A DNA stretch of 64,000 bases, taken from positions 7,663,001 through 7,727,000 of the forward strand of contig NZ_CP023694.1 of assembly GCF_008705135.1 (NCBI RefSeq). The letters run 5' to 3'. Source of the stretch: Streptomyces coeruleorubidus. Its GTDB lineage: Bacteria; Actinomycetota; Actinomycetes; Streptomycetales; Streptomycetaceae. Position 1 is the first letter of the stretch. Each line of letters starts with the position of its first letter. Under the pieces are notes generated by a model. That model searched no databases. It was not told the origin of the DNA and saw nothing but the letters and a program-made list of their open reading frames with translations. Made by a program: the position numbers and the translations under genes. Positions 17,969-26,482 of this stretch are shown one piece after another.

Positions 17969-18472
17969 ATGAAGCCGCTGGATCACCTGGAGCATCTGGA
18001 CAAGCATCTGGTCGACGAGCTGGCACAGGTGGCGCGCGAGACCGTCCGGGACGAACTGCGCGAGCAGACGCGCAAGCAGCGCCGCAAGGCCGCGCTGTAC
18101 GCCGCGTCCGGCGCCCTCGCCCTGTACGCGGGCGCGGCCCTCGCGCTCGCCGTGGGACTGGCCCTCGCCCTCGGCCTGCCCGACTGGGCCGCCGCGCTGA
18201 TCACCGCCGCGATCCTGGGTGTCGCGGCGTACGTGCTGCGCGGCATGGCCCGGCCGGCCGCGTCCCCGCCGGGCCCCGCGCACGCGGCCGGTATGACGCC
18301 GGGACAGGAGAGCACCACCGCACCGGGCACCGGAGTGCCCGGCGGTGTGCCGCCCGTGCCGCCGGCCCCGCCCACCGCCGGGCCGGTCGCCGGAGCCGCC
18401 GGCGGGCCCGCCCCCGGCGTGGTGCCCCCGCGGCCGACCGACGAACCCGACGTGCCTCCCCGCGGGGCGTGA
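17969..18472 (+). CDS. Phage-holin-family (superfamily III-like) membrane protein
   Basis: A 167-residue protein. Residues 1-40 are a charged helix (HLDKHLVDELAQVARETVRD). Two TM helices at about 44-68 and 72-92 follow, then a proline/glycine/alanine-rich disordered tail. This is the architecture of chromosomal actinobacterial proteins annotated as phage holin family; they are membrane proteins without a proven lytic role. The ATG at 17969 lies about 10 bases after a GGGTAC element with GTTA 15 bases before it, which resembles the Streptomyces sigma-B promoter. It lies 6 bases from the SDR gene and may be cotranscribed with it. Confidence 0.72.
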   Translation: MKPLDHLEHLDKHLVDELAQVARETVRDELREQTRKQRRKAALYAASGALALYAGAALALAVGLALALGLPDWAAALITAAILGVAAYVLRGMARPAASPPGPAHAAGMTPGQESTTAPGTGVPGGVPPVPPAPPTAGPVAGAAGGPAPGVVPPRPTDEPDVPPRGA

Positions 18473-18478
18473 TCCGAA

Positions 18479-19507
18479 GTGAGCACGACAGCAACACCGC
18501 ACGGCCGTGTCGTCGTGGTGACCGGGGCCAGCGGCGGCGTGGGACGGGCCACGGCCCGGGCCTTCGCCGCCGGGGGCGACCGGGTCGCCCTGCTGGCCCG
18601 GGGAAGTGAAGGGCTCGCCGCCGCGGCCGACGAGGTGCGCAGCGCCGGCGGCGAGCCCCTCGTCATCGGCGTGGACGTCTCCGACGCCAAGGCCGTCGAC
18701 GACGCCGCCCAGCAGGTCGTCGACACGTTCGGGCCCATCGACGTCTGGGTCAACAACGCCTTCACCGGGGTCTTCGCGCCCTTCACGGAGATCGGCCCCG
18801 ACGAGTTCCGCCGCGTGACCGAAGTGACCTACCTGGGTTACGTGTTCGGCACCCGGGCGGCCCTGCGCCACATGCTGCCGCGCGACCGCGGCACGATCGT
18901 GCAGGTCGGCTCCGCGCTCGCCTACCGGGGCATCCCGCTCCAGTCGGCGTACTGCGGCGCCAAGCACGCCATCCAGGGGTTCAACGAGTCCCTGCGGTGC
19001 GAACTGCTGCACGCGCGCAGTGGGGTGTGTACGACGATGGTGCAGCTCCCCGCCGTCAACACCCCGCAGTTCGAGTGGGTGCTGAACCGCATGAAGGGCC
19101 GGGCCCGGCCGGTCGCGCCCGTGTACCAGCCGGAGGTCGCGGCCCGCGCGATCGTGTACGCGGCGTCGCATGCGGGGCGCCGCGAGTACTGGGTGGGCGC
19201 CTCCACGGCCGCCACGCTCCTCGCCAACGCCGTCGTCCCCGGGCTGCTGGACCGTTACCTGGCGCGCACGGGCTTCTCGTCACAGCAGGACGAGGAGCGG
19301 CACGATGAGCCAGCCAACCTGTGGGCTCCGGCGGACGGGCCGCAGGGCCACGACTTCGGCGCGCACGGCCGGTTCGACGACGAGGCCGTGCACGACAGCC
19401 CGCAGCAGTGGGTCTCACGGAACCGGCGGCGGATGGGCGCGGCCCTGACCGTGGGGGCGGCGGGGGTCCTGGCCGCACGCAAACTGGCCGGGCAGGCCCG
19501 CCGGTAG
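18479..19507 (+). CDS. SDR family oxidoreductase with C-terminal membrane tail
   Basis: A 342-residue short-chain dehydrogenase. The cofactor motif is TGASGGVGRATA (TGxxxGxG), NNA is in VWVNNAF, the catalytic Ser is in QVGSALAY and the YxxxK is YCGAK. The first 270 residues are the enzyme. The extension to 342 ends in a hydrophobic helix (MGAALTVGAAGVLAAR) followed by basic residues, suggesting tail anchoring in the membrane, in keeping with the preceding membrane protein. The substrate is unknown. The GTG start at 18479 is 6 bases past the previous stop. Confidence 0.88.
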   Translation: MSTTATPHGRVVVVTGASGGVGRATARAFAAGGDRVALLARGSEGLAAAADEVRSAGGEPLVIGVDVSDAKAVDDAAQQVVDTFGPIDVWVNNAFTGVFAPFTEIGPDEFRRVTEVTYLGYVFGTRAALRHMLPRDRGTIVQVGSALAYRGIPLQSAYCGAKHAIQGFNESLRCELLHARSGVCTTMVQLPAVNTPQFEWVLNRMKGRARPVAPVYQPEVAARAIVYAASHAGRREYWVGASTAATLLANAVVPGLLDRYLARTGFSSQQDEERHDEPANLWAPADGPQGHDFGAHGRFDDEAVHDSPQQWVSRNRRRMGAALTVGAAGVLAARKLAGQARR

Positions 19508-19511
19508 GAAT

Positions 19512-19542
19512 CCCCCCCCACGCCTTAGGGCAGTGGGGGGGG
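19512..19542. terminator. Hairpin between convergent SDR and LLM genes
   Basis: CCCCCCCCAC (19512-19521) pairs perfectly with GTGGGGGGGG (19533-19542) around an 11-base loop. It lies between the 3' ends of two convergent genes, so it probably terminates transcription from both sides. There is no T-tract. Confidence 0.7.
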
Positions 19543-19568
19543 GTGTCCACGCCTTGACCGGCCCTCCG

Positions 19569-20531
19569 TCAGACGGCCTGCTGGAGCTGCGGCAGCACCT
19601 TCGTGCGGTAGAAGTCGAAGAAGCCACGCAGGTCCGGGCCGATCTGGTTGACGTAGACCCGGTCGAAGCCCGCGTCGGCGAACTGCTTCAGCTCGGCCAC
19701 GTGCTCGTCCACGTCGTCGCCGCACACCCGGTTCTCACGCACCATGTCCTCGGTGACCAGCTGCTGCGCCTGCTCGAAGTGCTTCGGGGACGGCAGCACC
19801 TGGCCCAGCTCGCCGGGCAGCTGCTCGTTCGCCCAGAGCCGGTGGACGGTCTTCACGGCCGCGTCCTTGTCGGTGTCGTAGCAGACCTTGGTCCCGCCGC
19901 TGACGAGCTTTCCGCCGCCTCCGCCCTTGCGGTACTGCTCCACCATCGCCTCGTCCGGCTGGATGGTGATGTAGCCGTCGCCGACGCGGGACGCGAGCTG
20001 CGTGGCCGCCGGGCCGAAGCCGGAGATGTCGATCGGGATCGGCTCGTCCGGGACCGTGTACAGACGGGCGTTCTCCACCGTGTAGTGCGGGCCGTGGTGG
20101 TTGACCTCCTCGCCCGTGAACAGCCGGCGCATCACCTGGATGGCCTCCTCCAGCATGTCCAGACGGACGTGGGCCGGCGGCCAGTGGTCACCCAGGATGT
20201 GCTCGTTGAGCGCCTCGCCGGATCCGACACCCAGCCGGAAGCGGTTCTCCGTCATCACCGCGCTGGTCGCCGCGGCCTGTGCCACCACCGCCGGGTGCAT
20301 CCGCACGGTCGGGCAGGTCACCGCCGTCTCGACCGGCAGGGACACCGCCTCGGACAGCGCGCCGATCACCGACCACACGAAGGGGCTCTGGCCCTGCTCG
20401 TCGTTCCACGGGTGGTAGTGGTCCGAGATCCACAGCGCCTGGAATCCGGCCTGCTCGGCCATCCGCGCCTGCTCGATCAGCTCGGCGGGTCCGTACTGCT
20501 CGCACGAGAGGAAGTAACCGTACTCGGGCAT
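19569..20531 (-). CDS. LLM-class F420-dependent oxidoreductase
   Basis: A 320-residue TIM-barrel protein of the luciferase-like/F420-dependent glucose-6-phosphate dehydrogenase group. It opens MPEYGYFLSCEQYGPAELIE, with AEQAGFQALWISDHYHPWN (strand 2, cofactor contact), FRLGVGSGEALNEH and PIDISGFGPAATQLA as family hallmarks. The start at 20531 has GGAGG 10 bases upstream. It reduces or oxidises an unknown substrate with coenzyme F420. Upstream lies a close match to a sigma-B-type promoter (20576-20599), suggesting osmotic or stationary-phase control. Confidence 0.88.
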   Translation of the reverse strand: MPEYGYFLSCEQYGPAELIEQARMAEQAGFQALWISDHYHPWNDEQGQSPFVWSVIGALSEAVSLPVETAVTCPTVRMHPAVVAQAAATSAVMTENRFRLGVGSGEALNEHILGDHWPPAHVRLDMLEEAIQVMRRLFTGEEVNHHGPHYTVENARLYTVPDEPIPIDISGFGPAATQLASRVGDGYITIQPDEAMVEQYRKGGGGGKLVSGGTKVCYDTDKDAAVKTVHRLWANEQLPGELGQVLPSPKHFEQAQQLVTEDMVRENRVCGDDVDEHVAELKQFADAGFDRVYVNQIGPDLRGFFDFYRTKVLPQLQQAV

Positions 20532-20575
20532 GGGGGAGTGCCTCCGCGACATCGGCGGTCCGTATCCCGCACCGG

Positions 20576-20599
20576 GTACCCGGGCGCGGGTCCGGAAAC
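20576..20599 (-). promoter_or_regulatory. Sigma-B-type promoter for the LLM gene
   Basis: On the minus strand GTTT (20599-20596) is followed by exactly 14 bases and then GGGTAC (20581-20576). This is a full match to the Streptomyces sigma-B consensus as I know it (GNNT, 14-16 bases, GGGTAC). It lies 45 bases before the LLM oxidoreductase start codon. Confidence 0.6.
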
Positions 20600-20703
20600 C
20601 GGCGGCGTTGGGCCGAGAGGGCCCCGGCGCACGTTTGGGTGCCCTGGCCAGGGGGACGCGGAAGGCTCCCGAGCTACGCGACAGCGCCGGAGGCGAGCCA
20701 ACC

Positions 20704-22773
20704 GTGAGTCGACCCCGCATCGTGATCGTCGGTGCCGGCTTCGCCGGGTACCGCACGGCACGCACCCTGTCCCGGACGACCCGGGGCCGGGCGCACATCA
20801 CCCTGCTGAACCCGACCGACTACTTCCTGTACCTGCCCCTGCTTCCCCAGGTCGCCGCCGGTGTCCTGGAGCCGCGCCGGGTCACGGTCTCCCTCTCGGA
20901 CACGCTGCCGAATGTACGGCTGGTGCTGGGCGAGGCCGACCGGATCGACCTCGACGGACAGACCCTGCATTACACCGGCCCCGAGGGCGAGGGCGGCACA
21001 CTCGCCTACGACCGGCTGGTGCTCGCCGCCGGCAGCGTCAACAAGCTGCTGCCGATCCCCGGCGTCGCCGAGTACGCGCACGGCTTCCGGGGGCTGCCGG
21101 AGGCGCTGTACCTGCGCGACCACGTGACCCGGCAGGTGGAGCTGGCAGCCGCCGCCGACGACCCCAAGAGCTGCGCCGCCCGGTGCACGTTCGTCGTGGT
21201 CGGCGCCGGCTACACCGGCACCGAGGTCGCCGCGCACGGGCAGATGTTCACCGACGCGCAGGTCCGCAAGCACCCGTTGCGGCAGGGCATGCGGCCGCGC
21301 TGGATGCTGCTGGACGTGGCGCCGCGGGTGCTGCCCGAGATGGACGAGAAGCTGTCCACCACCGCCGACCGGGTGCTGCGGCAGCGGGGCGTGGACGTGC
21401 GGATGGGCACCTCCGTGAAGGAGGCCACGCCCGACGGGGTCGTACTGACCGACGGCGAGTTCGTCGAGACCCGGACCCTGGTGTGGTGCGTGGGCGTACG
21501 GCCCGACCCGCTGGTCGAGTCCCTCGGGCTGCCGATGGAGAAGGGGCGGCTGCTCGTCGACCCGCACCTCCAGGTGCCGGGCCGGCCCGAGCTGTTCGCC
21601 TGCGGTGACGTGGCCGCCGTGCCGGATCTGGACAAGCCCGGGAGCTACACGCCGATGACCGCGCAGCACGCCTGGCGGCACGGCAAGGTCGCGGCGGAGA
21701 ACGTCGCCGCCTCCCTCGGCCTCGGCGGCGCGCGCAAGCCCTACCGCCATCGCGACCTGGGCTTCGTCGTCGACCTGGGCGGTGCGAAGGCCGCCGCCAA
21801 CCCGCTCGGCGTGCCCCTGTCCGGGGTGCCGGCGGGTGCGGTGACGCGGGGCTACCACCTCGCCGCGATGCCCGGCAACCGCGTCCGGGTCGCCGCCGAC
21901 TGGCTGCTGGACGCGGTACTGCCGCGCCAGGCCGTGCAGTTGGGACTCGTCCGGTCCTGGTCCGTGCCGCTGGACACGTCCTCGCCGGAACTCGCCCGGG
22001 TGCCGGGCGGGCCGGAGCGGCGGCAGGAGGAGAGCGCCCGGTCGGGGCCCGGGGCGGCGATCGCGGCCGACACCCACGACGGGGGGACCGGCGCCGGATC
22101 CTCGCAGGGCCGGGCCGGAGAAGAACCCGCGAAGGGGCACCCCGGATCCAGGGCGACGCAGGACCGGCCCGGATCCGGGACCGCACAGCGCCGATCGGAA
22201 GAGGAGCTGGCCAAGGGCCGCCCCGGCGCCGAACCGGCCAGGAACTGGCCGACAGACGAGCCTGCCAAGGGACCGGTCGGGGGCGGGTCCGCGAAGGGGC
22301 AACCGGGTGGTGAGTCCGCGAAGGGGCGCTCCGGTGGGGAATCGGCCAGGAGCCAGGCCGGGGGTGAATCGGCGAAGGGGCAGCCCGGTGGCGAACCGGC
22401 AGCCAAGAACCGACCCGGCGGCGAGCCCGCCAAGAACCGACCCGGCGGCGAGTCCGCCAAGAACCAGCCCGGCGGTGAGCCCGCGAAGGGGCAGCCCGGC
22501 GGCGTACCCGCCAGGAACCAGCCCGGTGGAGAGCCGGCAGCCAAGAACCGACCCGGCGGCGAGTCCGCCAAGAACCAGCCCGGCGGTGAGCCCGCGAAGG
22601 GGCAGCCCGGCGGCGAACCGGCCAGGAACCAGCCCGGCGGCGAGCCCGCCAAGAACCAGCCCGGGTCCACCCCGCAGCCCCCGCCCGGCCAGCCGCCCCC
22701 GGGTCCCGACACCGCCCCCGGCCCCGTCAAGCGATCCGACGCCCCGGACGACTCCGCGAAAGGAGACTCATGA
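20704..22773 (+). CDS. Type II NADH dehydrogenase-like flavoprotein with a long repetitive tail
   Basis: A 689-residue protein. Residues 1-about 430 are an NDH-2-type pyridine nucleotide-disulphide oxidoreductase: FAD motif VIVGAGFAGYRTA, second Rossmann motif VVVGAGYTGTEVA, and the C-terminal FAD contact ELFACGDVAA. Such enzymes oxidise NADH and reduce quinone at the membrane without proton pumping. From about residue 440 the sequence is low-complexity, with at least 14 copies of a 9-residue unit of the type PGGEPAKNQ, ending in a proline-rich stretch. The GTG at 20704 follows a GGAGG; longer frames to 20530 are not supported. It overlaps the transketolase gene (ATGA). Confidence 0.88.
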   Translation: MSRPRIVIVGAGFAGYRTARTLSRTTRGRAHITLLNPTDYFLYLPLLPQVAAGVLEPRRVTVSLSDTLPNVRLVLGEADRIDLDGQTLHYTGPEGEGGTLAYDRLVLAAGSVNKLLPIPGVAEYAHGFRGLPEALYLRDHVTRQVELAAAADDPKSCAARCTFVVVGAGYTGTEVAAHGQMFTDAQVRKHPLRQGMRPRWMLLDVAPRVLPEMDEKLSTTADRVLRQRGVDVRMGTSVKEATPDGVVLTDGEFVETRTLVWCVGVRPDPLVESLGLPMEKGRLLVDPHLQVPGRPELFACGDVAAVPDLDKPGSYTPMTAQHAWRHGKVAAENVAASLGLGGARKPYRHRDLGFVVDLGGAKAAANPLGVPLSGVPAGAVTRGYHLAAMPGNRVRVAADWLLDAVLPRQAVQLGLVRSWSVPLDTSSPELARVPGGPERRQEESARSGPGAAIAADTHDGGTGAGSSQGRAGEEPAKGHPGSRATQDRPGSGTAQRRSEEELAKGRPGAEPARNWPTDEPAKGPVGGGSAKGQPGGESAKGRSGGESARSQAGGESAKGQPGGEPAAKNRPGGEPAKNRPGGESAKNQPGGEPAKGQPGGVPARNQPGGEPAAKNRPGGESAKNQPGGEPAKGQPGGEPARNQPGGEPAKNQPGSTPQPPPGQPPPGPDTAPGPVKRSDAPDDSAKGDS
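22294..22665 (+). repeat. 27-bp in-frame tandem repeat in the NDH-2 tail
   Basis: About 14 consecutive 27-bp units (two with an extra codon) encode K/R-(G/N/S)-Q/R-x-GGE-(P/S)-A. They are near-perfect at the protein level and contain longer internal duplications; for example, the KNRPGGESAKNQPGGEPAKG block occurs twice. The array lies inside the NDH-2 gene and probably varies in copy number between strains. Confidence 0.85.
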
Positions 22774-24617
22774 ACACCGGTGAACTCACCGACCTCGGAC
22801 AGCAGCTGCGCGTGGACAGTGTCCGCGCTGCCGCCGCCGCGGGCTCCGGGCACCCGACGTCCTCCATGTCCGCCGCGGACCTGATGGCCGTCTTCCTCGC
22901 GCGCCACTTCCGCTACGACTTCGACCGCCCCGCCCACCCCGGCAACGACCGCTTCGTCCTCTCCAAGGGACACGCCTCGCCGCTGCTGTACTCCGCGTAC
23001 AAGGCGGCCGGCGCCATCGACGACGAGGAACTGCTCACCTTCCGCAAGCTGGGCAGCCGCCTCGAAGGGCACCCCACGCCCCAGCGTCTGCCCTGGGTCG
23101 AGACGGCCACCGGCTCGCTCGGGCAGGGCCTGCCGGTCGGTGTCGGCATCGCGCTGGCCGGCAAGCGGCTGGACCGCACCGGCTACCGCGTGTGGGTGCT
23201 GTGCGGCGACAGCGAACTGGCCGAGGGATCCGTGTGGGAGGCCGCCGAGCACGCCGGGTACGAGCACCTGGACAACCTGACCGTGATCGTCGACGTCAAC
23301 CGGCTCGGCCAGCGCGGCCCGACCCGGCACGGCCACGACCTGGACGCCTACGCCCGCCGCTTCCAGGCCTTCGACTGGCACACCATCGAGGTCGACGGGC
23401 ACGACGTGGACGCGATCGACCGCGCCTGCGGAGAGGCCGCGTCCACCAAGGGCCAGCCCACCGCGATCCTGGCCCGCACCCTCAAGGGCAAGGGCGTCGA
23501 AGGCGTCCAGGACCGCGAGGGCCTGCACGGCAAGCCGCTGCCCGAGGCCGACGAGGCGATCGCCGAACTCGGCGGGCCGCGTGACATCCGCGTCCGGGTG
23601 CAGGAGCCGCCCGCCGCCCGCATGCTGCACTCGGTCCACACCGGGAACTTCGACCTGCCGGCGTGGGACAAGGGCGAGGAGGTCGCCACCCGCAACGCCT
23701 TCGGGCAGGCGCTGGCCGCGCTCGGCACGGGCCGCGGCGACATCGTCGCCCTGGACGGCGAGGTCGGCGACTCCACCCGTGCCGAGTTCTTCGCCAAGGA
23801 GCACCCCGACCGCTACTTCGAGTGCTACATCGCCGAGCAGCAGCTCGTCGCCTCGGCGGTCGGGCTCGCGGCCCGCGGCTGGGTGCCGTACGCCGCCACC
23901 TTCGCCGCCTTCCTGACCCGGGCGTACGACTTCGTCCGGATGGCGTCCGTCAGCGGCTCCGGCATCAACCTCGTCGGCTCGCACGCGGGCGTCGCCATCG
24001 GTGAGGACGGGCCCAGCCAGATGGGCCTGGAGGATCTGGCGATGATGCGGGCGGTGCACGGCTCGACCGTGCTGTATCCCTGCGACGCCAACCAGACCGC
24101 GCGTCTCGTCGGCGCGATGGCCGGTCTGGAGGGCGTCCGCTACCTGCGCACCTCGCGCGGCGAGAGTCCGGTGATCTACGGCCCGGAGGAGGACTTCCCG
24201 GTCGGCGGGAGCAAGGTGCTGCGCTCCTCCGACGGCGACCGGCTGACCCTCGTCGCGGCGGGCGTCACGGTGCACGAGGCACTGGCCGCCGCCGACGCCC
24301 TGGAGCGGGAGGGCATCAGGGCCCGGGTGATCGACCTGTACTCGGTCAAGCCCGTCGACCGGGCCGCCCTGCGCAAGGCCGCCGAGGAGACCGGCTGCCT
24401 CGTGACTGTGGAGGACCACCACCCGGAGGGCGGCATCGGCGACGCGGTCCTGGAGGCCTTCGGCGACGGACGCCCCGTACCGCGCCTGGTACGGCTGGCC
24501 GTGCGGAGCATGCCGGGCTCGGCCTCCCCGGACGAGCAGCTGCACGCCGCGGGCATCGACGCCGAGTCGATCGCGGCGGCCGGGCGGCTGCTGGTGGAGG
24601 AGGCGGTCGTGCCGTGA
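22770..24617 (+). CDS. tkt: Transketolase
   Basis: A 615-residue thiamine-diphosphate enzyme of the pentose phosphate pathway. The ThDP motif GDSELAEGSVWEA with downstream VNRLGQRG, the N-terminal catalytic His in SGHPTSS, and the pyrimidine-binding module with GEVGDSTRAEFF and CYIAEQQ are present. It is shorter than the usual 660-700-residue housekeeping transketolase, so it is probably a second isoform. It is translationally coupled to the NDH-2 gene before it and to the polymerase gene after it. Confidence 0.92.
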   Translation: MNTGELTDLGQQLRVDSVRAAAAAGSGHPTSSMSAADLMAVFLARHFRYDFDRPAHPGNDRFVLSKGHASPLLYSAYKAAGAIDDEELLTFRKLGSRLEGHPTPQRLPWVETATGSLGQGLPVGVGIALAGKRLDRTGYRVWVLCGDSELAEGSVWEAAEHAGYEHLDNLTVIVDVNRLGQRGPTRHGHDLDAYARRFQAFDWHTIEVDGHDVDAIDRACGEAASTKGQPTAILARTLKGKGVEGVQDREGLHGKPLPEADEAIAELGGPRDIRVRVQEPPAARMLHSVHTGNFDLPAWDKGEEVATRNAFGQALAALGTGRGDIVALDGEVGDSTRAEFFAKEHPDRYFECYIAEQQLVASAVGLAARGWVPYAATFAAFLTRAYDFVRMASVSGSGINLVGSHAGVAIGEDGPSQMGLEDLAMMRAVHGSTVLYPCDANQTARLVGAMAGLEGVRYLRTSRGESPVIYGPEEDFPVGGSKVLRSSDGDRLTLVAAGVTVHEALAAADALEREGIRARVIDLYSVKPVDRAALRKAAEETGCLVTVEDHHPEGGIGDAVLEAFGDGRPVPRLVRLAVRSMPGSASPDEQLHAAGIDAESIAAAGRLLVEEAVVP

Positions 24618-25543
24618 GCGGCGGCGACGGCACGCGCAGGGTGCGGGCGGGCCGCCGCACCGTGGAGGTCCACCGGCCGGACAAGGTGCTCTTCCCCGGC
24701 GGTGGGGACGCCAAGGAGTACACCAAGGGCGATCTGGTGGACTACCACCGGGCCGTCGCGCCCTTCATGCTGCCGCACCTGCGCGGCCGTCCACTGATGC
24801 TGGAGCGGTACCCGGACGGGCTCGACGGCCCGCGGTTCATGCAGAAGAACACCCCGGACCACTACCCGGAGTGGATCACCCGCGTCGAGGTGGCCAAGGA
24901 GGGCGGCACCGTCCGCCACGTCGTCTGCGACGACACCGCCACCCTCCTCTATCTGGCCGACCAGGCCGGCATCACGCTGCACCGCTGGCTCTCCCGCGCC
25001 GACAGCGTCGACCACCCCGACCGGCTGGTCTTCGACCTGGATCCGGCGGAGGACGACTTCGACGCCGTGCGCGAGGCCGCCCGGCTGCTGGGGGAGCTGC
25101 TGGACGAGCTGGAGCTGCCCTCGGCGCTGATGACCACCGGATCACGCGGGCTGCACGTGATCGTGCCGTTGAACGGCCGGCACGACTTCGACGAGGTGCG
25201 CTCCTTCGCCCGGGACGTGGCCGACACCCTCGCCGACGCCCACCCCGACCGGCTGACCACCGCCGCCCGCAAGAAGGACCGCGGGGAGCGGCTCTACCTC
25301 GACGTGCAGCGCAACGCCTACGCGCAGACCGCCGTCGCGCCCTTCACGGTCCGGCCCCGGCCGGGTGCCCCCGTGGCGACCCCGATCACCTGGGACCGGC
25401 TGGACGACCCGGAGCTGCACGCCCGCCGCTGGACCATCGCCGACGCCGTGGAACAGGCCCGCACCAACCCCTGGTCGGGCCTGCTGAACCGCGGCCGGGC
25501 GCTGGGCCCGGCCCGGCGGCGGCTGAACGCCCTGCGCGGCTGA
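24614..25543 (+). CDS. Stand-alone LigD-type NHEJ polymerase (PrimPol) domain protein
   Basis: A 309-residue archaeo-eukaryotic primase-fold polymerase as found in bacterial LigD. Signature segments are HRPDKVLFPG, FMQKNTPDHYPEW, the metal-binding Asp pair in VFDLDPAEDDF, the helix with TTGSRGLHVIVPL and the C-terminal TWDRL-like TWDRLDDPEL. No ligase or phosphoesterase domain is attached, so it would work with separate Ku and ligase proteins in non-homologous end joining. The GTG start overlaps the transketolase stop. Its genes sit directly before the gas vesicle cluster. Confidence 0.9.
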   Translation: MSGGDGTRRVRAGRRTVEVHRPDKVLFPGGGDAKEYTKGDLVDYHRAVAPFMLPHLRGRPLMLERYPDGLDGPRFMQKNTPDHYPEWITRVEVAKEGGTVRHVVCDDTATLLYLADQAGITLHRWLSRADSVDHPDRLVFDLDPAEDDFDAVREAARLLGELLDELELPSALMTTGSRGLHVIVPLNGRHDFDEVRSFARDVADTLADAHPDRLTTAARKKDRGERLYLDVQRNAYAQTAVAPFTVRPRPGAPVATPITWDRLDDPELHARRWTIADAVEQARTNPWSGLLNRGRALGPARRRLNALRG

Positions 25544-25635
25544 GCCACCCCCCGTGGCCGCCGGCGGGTGGCAGATGCATGCGCCCGTAGAGGTTTGGCG
25601 AACACTCTTGCGGCCACACGGAGGGGGAGGTGGCC

Positions 25636-26001
25636 ATGTCGAACACAAGAAACACGCAAGAGTCACAGGATTCACAGAAGTCCCAAACCTCTGAGAATTC
25701 ACGCAAACCCACTGACAATGCGGCCGACCGGCCGAGCCCCATGGAGGTGCTGCGCCAGGCGCGCGGCCAGCTCGCGGAGCTCACCGGCATGACCGCCGAG
25801 TCCGTGTCGTCCTTCGAGCAGACCGACCAGGGCTGGGCGCTGGAGGTCGAGGTCCTCGAACTCGAGCGCGTGCCCGACACGATGAGCCTGATGGCGAGCT
25901 ATCAGGTGGAGCTCGACGCCCAGGGACAGCTCACGGGTTATCGCCGCGTCCGCCGCTACGAGCGGGGGCGGTCCGACCCGCGAAGGACCGGCGGTCACTA
26001 G
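25636..26001 (+). CDS. gvpO: Gas vesicle protein GvpO
   Basis: A 121-residue protein. The N-terminal 30 residues are polar and disordered (NTRNTQESQDSQKSQ). The conserved part (ARGQLAELTGMTAESVSSFE, ALEVEVLELERVPDT, YQVELDAQGQLTGYRRVRRY) is the GvpO domain, an accessory factor of vesicle assembly. The ATG at 25636 follows GGGGGAGG by 5 bases. It is the first gene of a ten-gene unit (gvpO-A-F-G-Y-Z-J-L-S-K) running to 30885. Upstream, 90 bases with no gene separate it from the polymerase gene and should hold the cluster promoter. Confidence 0.88.
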   Translation: MSNTRNTQESQDSQKSQTSENSRKPTDNAADRPSPMEVLRQARGQLAELTGMTAESVSSFEQTDQGWALEVEVLELERVPDTMSLMASYQVELDAQGQLTGYRRVRRYERGRSDPRRTGGH

Positions 26002-26047
26002 ACCGCCCGACCGGACCCGCACCCACAGACAAGGAGGGACATCCGGC

Positions 26048-26482
26048 ATGACAGTCGTACCGGCACAGCAGACCGGCGGCGGAGGCGGCAGCAGCGGTCT
26101 CTACGACGTGCTTGAACTTGTTCTGGACAGGGGGCTCGTCATCGACGCATTCGTGCGAGTCTCCCTGGTCGGCATCGAGATCCTCAAGATCGACGTTCGC
26201 GTCGTCGTCGCCAGCGTCGACACCTATCTGCGCTTCGCCGAGGCGTGCAACCGGCTCGACCTGGAGGCCGGGCCGCGCAAGGACCCGGGCCTGCCCGACC
26301 TGGTCGGGGAGATGACCGAGTCCGGCGCGCGCGGCAAGTCCAAGGGGGCGCTGTCCGGCGCCGCCGAAACCATCTCCGACGCCTTCAAGCAGGCGCGTTC
26401 CGAAGGCTCCGAGCAGGAGACCGAGTCCCGTCCGCGAGCCCGTAAGAGCACGTCCGCCCGCCGGAAGGAGGAGCAGGAGTGA
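26048..26482 (+). CDS. gvpA: Gas vesicle structural protein GvpA
   Basis: A 144-residue member of the GvpA family, the amphipathic protein forming the ribs of the vesicle wall. The core (residues 17-75) reads LYDVLELVLDRGLVIDAFVR, VSLVGIEILKIDVRVVVASV, DTYLRFAEA: helix-strand-strand-helix as in GvpA. The C-terminal half is a charged, Arg/Ser-rich tail, which makes it about twice as long as the classical 70-residue GvpA. AAGGAGG precedes the start. Its stop overlaps gvpF. Confidence 0.9.
   Translation: MTVVPAQQTGGGGGSSGLYDVLELVLDRGLVIDAFVRVSLVGIEILKIDVRVVVASVDTYLRFAEACNRLDLEAGPRKDPGLPDLVGEMTESGARGKSKGALSGAAETISDAFKQARSEGSEQETESRPRARKSTSARRKEEQE

Noticed and set aside
17969..18472. Prophage remnant indicated by the holin-like gene
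   Set aside because: No other phage gene is nearby, and chromosomal holin-family proteins with this layout are common in Streptomyces.
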